In this document: in pieces, positions 1 to 4,692 of the stretch | Layout of the letters: the number at the start of each line of letters is the position of its first letter | How positions within the stretch are numbered: position 1 is the first letter of the stretch | Origin: Candidatus Portnoybacteria bacterium CG02_land_8_20_14_3_00_45_8 | Lineage (GTDB): Bacteria; Patescibacteriota; Minisyncoccia; Portnoybacterales; GWB1-42-6 | Length of the DNA stretch: 7,234 nucleotides | Direction of reading: 5' to 3' | Assembly: GCA_002780785.1 (NCBI GenBank) | Contig: PEUE01000049.1 | Span: 1 to 7,234 of the forward strand | The notes under the pieces: generated by a model | The model's input: only the letters and a program-made list of their open reading frames with translations | The model's database searches: none | Told to the model about the DNA's origin: nothing | Position numbers and translations under genes: made by a program

Positions 1-26
1 AAAAACCAAGTTAATCGCTTAAGGTT
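1..26 (-). terminator. Possible weak rho-independent terminator after the regulator gene
   Basis: On the transcript, AACCTTAAG (26-18) and CTTGGTT (10-4) pair as a 7-bp stem with a 2-nt bulge and a 7-nt loop, and the strand then runs into five T at the window edge. The stem is AT-rich and the T-run is cut by the window border, so this is a tentative call. It lies 27 nt after the stop codon at 53-55. Confidence 0.3.
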
Positions 27-52
27 TAGTTGAGTACATTTTACCAAACTTC

Positions 53-1123
53 TTAGGCCCTGACCAGATAACGGCCAGTGTTGTCGCGCTCAAATAATTT
101 GCGGTTCTGCAAGTTAATCAAGATAGTATTTTCTTTAACCAAGCGTTTAGCCAAAACCTTCTTGGCAATTTCTTCCTTGGTCAGCGGACCTTCCTGTTTC
201 AGAACTTGAGAGATAATTTCCGACACCGTGCCCGGCTGATAGCCCCATTCGCTCAACGCGTAGAGTCCCCGGCCCACCAGCACAAAACGCTTGTCTTTAA
301 TAAGTTCATTGTGGACGGTCTGCACGTAAGCCCGACGGCCCGACGGCAAAATCCGGTTAATCAAATCCGTCACTTCCGAAAAGTGCAGCGGCCGATTCTC
401 GTTTTTCAAAACAATATAGGCCTTATCTTTCACGCCTCGCGGACTAATCTCAAACCAATGAATTAAGCCGTAGTGGCCTTTATGGTCTTGCTTAATGTGC
501 TTGGCCGCATCAACATAAGAATAAATGGCCTTATCCGACAAATCGGGCAAAATGTTTTTAGCCGCCTCAACTAATTTTTCGGCCGGCAAGACCGACTTTT
601 TGACGTTTAAATGTTTTATCAAGGACTCCACTGCTTTCTTGGCGGTCTTAACCGAGTTTTTATTGCTGGTCCAGACCGGATAAAAATATTCGTTTTCCGG
701 CACTTTGGCAAAATCATCGCCCAAGGTCAAAATTAAATAAAAAGCAGAGCGGCAGCGATCCAGAGCCGCCACATCTTGAGATTTTTTTAAACGTTCAATT
801 TCCTTGGCCGGAAAACATACATAGGTCAAATCATCATAAAGCTTATCCTCGCGTTTTAAATCGCCATGCTCGGACAAATGGTTTCTGACCGCTTCAAAAA
901 CTGGCTCAAAGCGATTCAGCACCTTGGCGTCGCGCAGAGCGCTTAAACCATTGCTCTCAATTTGACGCACCCGCTCTCGGGTAATGCCATGGTCTTGACC
1001 AATGGCCTCCAGAGTATGACGTCGGCCGTCATGCAAACCAAAACGCCGCCTAACCACTTCTCGGGTACGGTTATTAGAAATAGCCCCTAGGGCATTTTCA
1101 ATTAAATTGATTGGATTTGACAT
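53..1123 (-). CDS. DNA-binding regulator: sigma-70 region 4-like HTH plus HARE-HTH winged helix
   Basis: A 356-residue protein. Residues about 18-62 look like sigma-70 region 4: an arginine-rich helix, then [20 protein letters not shown] (37-56), the helix-turn-helix that in sigma factors reads the -35 box. No region 2 or 3 is visible, so it should not melt promoters alone and is probably not a true sigma factor. Residues 70-225 are a helical middle part I do not recognise. Residues about 231-296 resemble the HARE-HTH domain known from the RNA polymerase delta subunit ([13 protein letters not shown] at its end), and 297-354 look like a second winged helix, ending in RYLVRA. It has no signal peptide or membrane segment, so it is cytoplasmic. 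It has its own strong promoter and a structured leader. The ATG at 1123 is chosen because it follows that leader and directly precedes the first predicted helix. The architecture recalls proteins annotated in Parcubacteria as sigma factor-like HTH proteins; its targets are unknown. Domain calls are confident, the role is inferred. Confidence 0.88.
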   Translation of the reverse strand: MSNPINLIENALGAISNNRTREVVRRRFGLHDGRRHTLEAIGQDHGITRERVRQIESNGLSALRDAKVLNRFEPVFEAVRNHLSEHGDLKREDKLYDDLTYVCFPAKEIERLKKSQDVAALDRCRSAFYLILTLGDDFAKVPENEYFYPVWTSNKNSVKTAKKAVESLIKHLNVKKSVLPAEKLVEAAKNILPDLSDKAIYSYVDAAKHIKQDHKGHYGLIHWFEISPRGVKDKAYIVLKNENRPLHFSEVTDLINRILPSGRRAYVQTVHNELIKDKRFVLVGRGLYALSEWGYQPGTVSEIISQVLKQEGPLTKEEIAKKVLAKRLVKENTILINLQNRKLFERDNTGRYLVRA

Positions 1124-1129
1124 TATTAT

Positions 1130-1149
1130 TTAGCCCACTCCCTGGCTAA
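1130..1149 (-). promoter_or_regulatory. Leader hairpin presenting the Shine-Dalgarno sequence in its loop
   Basis: On the transcript, TTAGCC and GGCTAA form a perfect 6-bp stem around the 8-nt loop AGGGAGTG, which contains the Shine-Dalgarno sequence AGGGAG (1138-1143). The linear distance from AGGGAG to the ATG at 1123 is 14 nt, longer than usual; folding the 3' stem arm shortens the effective distance. The predicted leader is only about 34 nt, so this hairpin makes up most of it. It could tune translation or bind a protein; the sequence alone does not show which. Confidence 0.5.
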
Positions 1150-1163
1150 TTTTTAGTACCTCT

Positions 1164-1192
1164 AATATAGCACACCGGTTTTAATATGTCAA
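1164..1192 (-). promoter_or_regulatory. Sigma70-type promoter of the sigma-r4/HARE-HTH gene
   Basis: The -35 box TTGACA (1187-1192) is a perfect consensus. A 17-nt spacer separates it from the -10 box TATATT (1164-1169, 5 of 6 consensus), which is preceded by TG one base upstream, as in an extended -10 element. The start point would be near 1157, giving a leader of about 34 nt. The -35 box lies 15 nt past the secF stop, so the regulator can be transcribed independently of secDF. There is no clear terminator between secF and this promoter, so read-through is also possible. Confidence 0.8.
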
Positions 1193-1206
1193 TCCGAGTA
1201 AAATCC

Positions 1207-2118
1207 CTAGCGAGTCAAACGCTGAGCGATTCTTTTTTGCCGCCAGGCCTCCCAAGTTACCAAAATGGAGCTGGCCACAAAAATTGATGAGTAAGTGCCA
1301 AAAAACACGCCCAGCATTAAAAGTAGCGCAAAATATTTAATGCTGGCTCCGCCAAAGATGTAAATTGCCAGCAGAGCCAAGAACACGGTCAGGGAGGTGT
1401 TGATGGAGCGCGTTATGGTTTGATTGATGCTAACGTTGACCGTTTCTTCAAAGCTCTTCCCCGCTCCCTTGCGCAGATTTTCCCGAATTCGGTCAAAGAC
1501 AACAATAGTATCGTGCACTGAAAAACCTAAAATTGTGAGCAAGCCCGTCACAAACAGCAAGTCAATTTCCACGCCCAAGTAATGGCCTAGCACCGAAAAA
1601 ATGCCGGTCGGAATAAAAACATCATGAAACAAAGCAATGATGGCGGCCACGCCATATTTCCATGACGCCACGGGCCGGGAGACCTTGCGAAAAGCGAAAG
1701 CGATATAAATAACGATTAAAAACAGCACGGTGATAATCGCCAAATACGCCCGGCTCTTTAATTCTTCACCCACCACCGGACCGACAGAATCAAACTTTTT
1801 TTCTTCCGAATCCCCCATCAACTTTAACGATTGCAAAACCTGCTGATGAGCATTTTCATCCAAATCTTTCATGCGAATTATTAAGCTTTTTTCGCCAATC
1901 GGCTGTACCGCCGCATCGCCCAGATTCAAACCGACTAAATTAACCTTGACCGCCTGAACATCCGGGGCAATTCGCGCAAACTCTATTTCAATCAACGAAC
2001 CGCCCTTAAAATCAATGCCAAAATGCAAACCCCAAAAAGCTATGCTAAAAATCCCTGCCCCGATTAGCAGGGCGGAAAAAGTATAGAATATTTTTCTTTT
2101 ACCGACGATATTCAACAT
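1207..2118 (-). CDS. secF: Protein translocase subunit SecF
   Basis: SecF pairs with SecD in the inner membrane and uses the proton-motive force to pull exported proteins through SecYEG. With the start at 2118 it has 303 residues, normal for SecF. Visible are a first membrane helix (about 9-30), GIDFKGG (34-40) opening the extracytoplasmic domain, a five-helix membrane block from about 124 to 288, the conserved GFSVHDTIVVFDR (198-210), and NQTITRSINTS (232-242). The open frame reaches up to 2256, but the extra 46 residues are an out-of-frame reading of the secD end and of a palindromic repeat and look nothing like SecF. The ATG at 2146-2148 also lies inside the repeat. MLNIVGKRK at 2118 is the family-like start. 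Ribosome-binding is weak (GGGA inside the repeat, about 10 nt upstream). It starts 79 nt after the secD stop and is most likely cotranscribed with it. Confidence 0.96.
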   Translation of the reverse strand: MLNIVGKRKIFYTFSALLIGAGIFSIAFWGLHFGIDFKGGSLIEIEFARIAPDVQAVKVNLVGLNLGDAAVQPIGEKSLIIRMKDLDENAHQQVLQSLKLMGDSEEKKFDSVGPVVGEELKSRAYLAIITVLFLIVIYIAFAFRKVSRPVASWKYGVAAIIALFHDVFIPTGIFSVLGHYLGVEIDLLFVTGLLTILGFSVHDTIVVFDRIRENLRKGAGKSFEETVNVSINQTITRSINTSLTVFLALLAIYIFGGASIKYFALLLMLGVFFGTYSSIFVASSILVTWEAWRQKRIAQRLTR

Positions 2119-2124
2119 ATAGAC

Positions 2125-2210
2125 GCGATCCCAATCTACGAATGACATTCGAATGCAACGAATAGATTCATTCGGATAATTCGGATGAGAATTCGGGTTA
2201 TTCGGATCGC
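2125..2210. repeat. 86-bp ATTCG-rich quasi-palindromic element between secD and secF
   Basis: The element begins with GCGATCC (2125-2131) and ends with its exact complement GGATCGC (2204-2210); allowing one mismatch the inverted ends are 11 bp. Inside, variants of ATTCG/CGAAT recur about seven times in both orientations, so the two halves can be aligned as an imperfect palindrome able to fold into a hairpin in DNA or RNA. Its base pattern differs from the neighbouring coding sequence. It supplies the last SecD residues (RSE), the secD stop codon and the whole secD-secF spacer. I recall similar ATTCG-rich intergenic repeats from Parcubacteria genomes, which would make it a dispersed, non-coding repeat. 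No other copy is visible in this window, so dispersal is inferred. Confidence 0.65.
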
Positions 2211-3646
2211 TGTTTTTTAATACCAAACAGCCATAATCTCTTTTCCATTTTTTCACTCACGAACAGTTTCAAAAAGTTGCGCGTGACGAATATCGCCGAG
2301 AACATACTGACAATTATGCCAATTGCCAGCGTCAGCGCGAAGCCCTTAATGATGCTCGTGCCCAACCAAAATAGAACCAAACACGTGATCAACGAGGAAG
2401 CGTTGGAGTCGCGAATAGAAGTCCAGGCGCGCTTAAAGCCCTCATCAATCGCTCCGCCCAGCGACTTGCCCCAACGCAACTCTTCTTTCAAGCGTTCAAA
2501 TATCAAAATATTAGCATCCACCGCCATGCCCACCGACAAAATAAAACCAGCAATGCCCGCCAAAGTTAGAATAACCGGGATTAATTTAAAGATCATCAGC
2601 ACGACGCCAGAATAAATAATTAGCGCCAAGACCGCCAACAGGCCCGGTAAACGGTACCAACCAATCATAAACAGCGCCACCGCTAAAATGCCGATTAGTC
2701 CGGCAAATAAACTTTTCTCTAAAGATTGCTGGCCTAGAGAAGCGCCGACAGTTTGCTGATTGATGAGCCTTACGGGAACTGGCAAAGAGCCAGAGTTCAA
2801 ATATCTAACCTGCTCCTTGGCTTCATTGACAGTAAAGCTTCCGGTGATTTGAGCTTTCCCGCCGGAAATTCTTTCCTGAACGGTTGGCGCGTTTTTAAGA
2901 ACGCCGTCTAAATATATAGCGATCCTTTTCCCCACGTTTCTGCCAGTTACTTCCTCAAAGAATTTAGCGCCTTCATCATTAAATTCTATCCCGATTTGAG
3001 GCATATTGGTATTGGAATCGAACTCCAAAGTCGCTTTTTTCAAATATCTTCCGTCCAGCCCAATTGAAGCAAAATACGGGTCTTCTTTAAAATTTAACTG
3101 TTCCTCGGGCGACAAGCTTTTAAACCTATTAATTATGCTTTCCGTTTCTTGGGCTGTTTTTTCTTCTTTAAATTCCAAAAATGGCGTCTCCCCGATTCTT
3201 TTAATAGCTTGGCTGACATCTTTTATGCCAGCTAATTCCACGATTAACCGATAGTGGCTTCCCACGGTATCCACCTGCACCAAGGGCTCGGCCACGCCAA
3301 ACATGTTGACCCGCTGCTCAATGATATAACGGAGCCCTTCCATTGACTCGGTATATTGGCCTTTATCGATCTTACTCAAATCCGCTTCGTAAATTAAGTG
3401 AGTGCCGCCCTGCAAGTCCAAACCCAGACGGAAAGGCAACTTAAAAAACTGCGGAATATTGGGTATGGTTTTAAAAACCGCTGATTTATTTTTCTGGGCA
3501 TTCAACCAATCCGCCGGCTTATTCCAGGCCGTCGGATAGCAGACAAAACCGGCAAAAATTGCCAACAAAAAAATCGCCACCACGCTCCAAGCGGTCTGCG
3601 ACATTCTCTGTTTAGTAAATAAAGCGTTAAAAAAGCGCGCCAGCAT
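2198..3646 (-). CDS. secD: Protein translocase subunit SecD
   Basis: SecD is the partner of SecF in the proton-driven accessory complex of the Sec translocon. The protein has 482 residues: a first membrane helix (about 19-37), a periplasm-side part with GLDLQGG (75-81), the P1-type region up to about 290 (SGSLPVPV at 285-292), then five membrane helices from about 313 to 463. Hallmark motifs are GMAVDAN (373-379) followed by ILIFERLKEE, and TSIRDSN (409-415). It lacks the long insertions of some SecD proteins but is complete. The ATG at 3646 lies about 31 nt after the predicted transcription start; I see no good Shine-Dalgarno sequence. The last three codons and the stop lie inside a palindromic repeat, so the native C-terminus may have been altered. 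secF follows as the next gene of the same transcript. Confidence 0.97.
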   Translation of the reverse strand: MLARFFNALFTKQRMSQTAWSVVAIFLLAIFAGFVCYPTAWNKPADWLNAQKNKSAVFKTIPNIPQFFKLPFRLGLDLQGGTHLIYEADLSKIDKGQYTESMEGLRYIIEQRVNMFGVAEPLVQVDTVGSHYRLIVELAGIKDVSQAIKRIGETPFLEFKEEKTAQETESIINRFKSLSPEEQLNFKEDPYFASIGLDGRYLKKATLEFDSNTNMPQIGIEFNDEGAKFFEEVTGRNVGKRIAIYLDGVLKNAPTVQERISGGKAQITGSFTVNEAKEQVRYLNSGSLPVPVRLINQQTVGASLGQQSLEKSLFAGLIGILAVALFMIGWYRLPGLLAVLALIIYSGVVLMIFKLIPVILTLAGIAGFILSVGMAVDANILIFERLKEELRWGKSLGGAIDEGFKRAWTSIRDSNASSLITCLVLFWLGTSIIKGFALTLAIGIIVSMFSAIFVTRNFLKLFVSEKMEKRLWLFGIKKQRSE

Positions 3647-3683
3647 ATTTATCTTGAGCCGGTCAAAAGATTTTTGTTATTCC

Positions 3684-3712
3684 ATATTAACCAAAAAAAA
3701 TGGTTTTGTCAA
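3684..3712 (-). promoter_or_regulatory. Sigma70-type promoter of secD-secF
   Basis: TTGACA (3707-3712) is a consensus -35 box, 17 nt from TAATAT (3684-3689), which matches the -10 consensus at 4 of 6 positions including the key A2 and T6. The start point would be near 3677, with a leader of about 31 nt to the secD ATG. The spacer contains an uninterrupted run of eight T on this strand, flanked by the inverted pentamers AACCA and TGGTT (3689-3693 and 3701-3705). This could be a small operator or a bent A-tract; the sequence does not decide. Confidence 0.72.
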
Positions 3713-3724
3713 TTTTTAAACTCG

Positions 3725-3876
3725 GAGCTTGGTGAATAATGTATTTATTCTTCGAGCGGAGCCCCGCTTTGGCGGGGCGCAGTCGAGAAGTTATACCTGA
3801 AAAGAGTTCTCGACTCGCCCTTCGACAAGCTCAGGACTCGCTCGAACAATAAGATTTTATATTATTCACCAAACTC
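3725..3876. mobile_element. 152-bp MITE-like palindromic element with inverted ends, between the Nudix gene and secD
   Basis: The ends are GAGCTTGGTGAATAAT (3725-3740) and its inverted copy at 3861-3876, matching at 15 of 16 positions. After a variable AT-rich stretch, a second matched pair follows: TTCGAGCGGAG (3751-3761) against CTCGCTCGAA (3837-3846). Further inside are a perfect 7-bp GC stem with a TTTG loop (3761-3778) and a perfect 9-bp pair AGTCGAGAA/TTCTCGACT (3781-3789, 3807-3815). The piece CTTCGACAAGCTCAGG (3820-3835) resembles a palindromic repeat I recall as dispersed in many bacterial genomes. There is no transposase, so movement would depend on one elsewhere. No target-site duplication is obvious. 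The right end lies inside the last codons of the Nudix gene. The strong hairpins could also end transcription of the Nudix gene, although no U-run follows them. Confidence 0.7.
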
Positions 3877-4350
3877 TACCTCCTCTTCGCTTTTGCCTTG
3901 CAAAATTTCATCCACCATTCTTATCTCATTCAAAATACCATCTATCAAATCATAAATTTTGCATTCCTCATAGGTTGCCCAAACAAACTCCGTGGCGTCC
4001 TCATCCAGCATAACTTCCCCGCTTTTATATGGCGCATAAAAACTTAGAGTTATTACCGGTATGCCATCTGGCCTGATAAAAGCCAAGTCCAGCAAATATT
4101 TTATGGCGCCGACCTCTAAATTAACTTCTTCTTGAATTTCCCGCCGCAGCGAAGTTTCTATGGCAAAATACCAAGTGCCGTCCTGCGTAGTCGGCGCTGT
4201 TTTAGTATAATCGTCGGTCTCCAGGCCGCCGCCCGGCACCGTCCACTTATTCGGAAAAACCTTTTTGGTCGGACTGCGCTTGGTAATCAAATACTTGCCA
4301 TCTCTATGAATTATGGCGGTGGAAACAATGCGGTGTAATTCTTGGTTCAT
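3862..4350 (-). CDS. Nudix hydrolase
   Basis: A 162-residue soluble protein of the Nudix superfamily, which hydrolyses nucleoside diphosphates linked to another group; the actual substrate cannot be read from the sequence. The fold starts with a strand at about 7-25, then KWTVPGGGLE (35-44) and the helix REIQEEVNLEV (70-80), whose E71, E74 and E75 are the expected metal ligands. Two features are unusual against the textbook box: an insert of about 15 residues (46-60) between the glycines and the catalytic helix, and Asn77 where Gly is usual. The same insert occurs, as far as I recall, in Nudix proteins of CPR bacteria, so it is probably a subfamily trait. The start ATG at 4350 lies 42 nt after the end of the shifted DUF3850 frame and has no clear ribosome-binding site. 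The last codons (FGE and the stop) coincide with one end of the palindromic element downstream. Confidence 0.93.
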   Translation of the reverse strand: MNQELHRIVSTAIIHRDGKYLITKRSPTKKVFPNKWTVPGGGLETDDYTKTAPTTQDGTWYFAIETSLRREIQEEVNLEVGAIKYLLDLAFIRPDGIPVITLSFYAPYKSGEVMLDEDATEFVWATYEECKIYDLIDGILNEIRMVDEILQGKSEEEVEFGE

Positions 4351-4392
4351 TAGCGTAAATTTTGAAATATTAAAATATATTTCCCGCCAGAA

Positions 4393-4658
4393 TTATTCAA
4401 GGGAAATAATCTGTATTCCTTTTTCTTTAATTTGTTCTTCTGGCCAAAACAACTTGTCTATTCTGAATTTTTCAACAGATGTCACTTTTTTTTAATTTTT
4501 CTCCCCGTATACTCTTTTGTTTCGGGGCTCCATTCTTCAAACATGAGCGTATCCCCTTCATTGATTTCAAAATCATTAAGACGAAGCTCGTATTTTTTCT
4601 TTCCGGAAACTACCGCTTCAAAATATTCCGGCCAAATTTTTTTCTTGATTATCGCCAT
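4393..4658 (-). CDS. ASCH/PUA-like DUF3850-type small protein, with a -1 frameshift
   Basis: From the ATG at 4658 the zero frame gives 58 residues and stops at TGA (4482-4484). It contains KIWPEYFEAVVSGKKKYELR (7-26) and GDTLMFEEWSPETKEYTG (35-52), the pattern of the DUF3850/ASCH family: a small PUA-like beta-barrel thought to bind RNA or modified nucleotides, with no settled function. The family barrel normally continues after this point. The -1 frame, entered at 4485, continues for 30 residues as VTSVEKF and so on, ending FWPEEQIKEKGIQIISLE with TAA at 4393-4395, which fits the expected C-terminus. The rejoined product is 88 residues. The break falls in an A8 run forming A AAA AAG. It may be programmed frameshifting, a true mutation or a sequencing error. 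The frame is also open upstream to 4904, but that part is secA read out of frame. The gene starts 19 nt after secA with a weak GGA ribosome-binding site 7 nt upstream, so it is probably cotranscribed with secA. Confidence 0.82.
4482..4506 (-). promoter_or_regulatory. dnaX-like -1 frameshift cassette (candidate)
   Basis: In transcript order: GGGGAG (4506-4501), nine bases, the heptamer A AAA AAG (4491-4485) in the zero-frame register X XXY YYZ, then TGA (4484-4482). A slip of one base back at the tandem lysine codons makes GTG at 4485-4483 the next codon and opens the frame to 4393. The purine-rich GGGGAG could pair with the 16S anti-Shine-Dalgarno, as the internal AGGGAG does about 10 nt before the same heptamer in E. 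coli dnaX. Downstream only a weak stem (TCTG/CAGA, 4479-4476 with 4465-4462) is visible, much poorer than the dnaX stem-loop. Confidence 0.5.
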
Positions 4659-4659
4659 A

Positions 4660-4692
4660 TTATTTTCCACAACACTTTTATTTTCCGCAACA
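4660..4692 (-). repeat. Tandem duplication of the secA 3' end
   Basis: TGTTGCGGAAAATAA, the last four secA codons (C C G K) plus stop at 4678-4692, is repeated 18 bases later at 4660-4674 with one change (TGTTGTGGAAAATAA). The 18-base period keeps the second copy in the same frame, so read-through of the first stop would reach a second CCGK-stop. The second copy places GGA 7 nt before the ATG of the next gene and thus forms its ribosome-binding site. Confidence 0.75.

Noticed and set aside
2119..2256. SecF start at 2256, overlapping secD by 59 nt
   Set aside because: The extra 46 residues come from the secD end in the wrong frame and from the ATTCG-rich repeat; SecF similarity begins at MLNIVGKRK.
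3750..3846. CRISPR array or tRNA-like structure in the Nudix-secD gap
   Set aside because: The repeats are inverted, not regularly spaced direct repeats, and no tRNA arms or anticodon loop can be laid out.
4372..4400. Promoter before the Nudix gene (TTGAAT with TATATT or TATTTT)
   Set aside because: Spacing is 15 nt for the better -10 box, both boxes are poor, and the stretch is simply AT-rich; too weak to call.
4482..4484. TGA read as glycine (the code of Gracilibacteria and Absconditabacteria)
   Set aside because: Reading through gives KGHLLKNSE and then TAG, which does not match the DUF3850 family, while the -1 frame does; no in-frame TGA occurs in the other genes.
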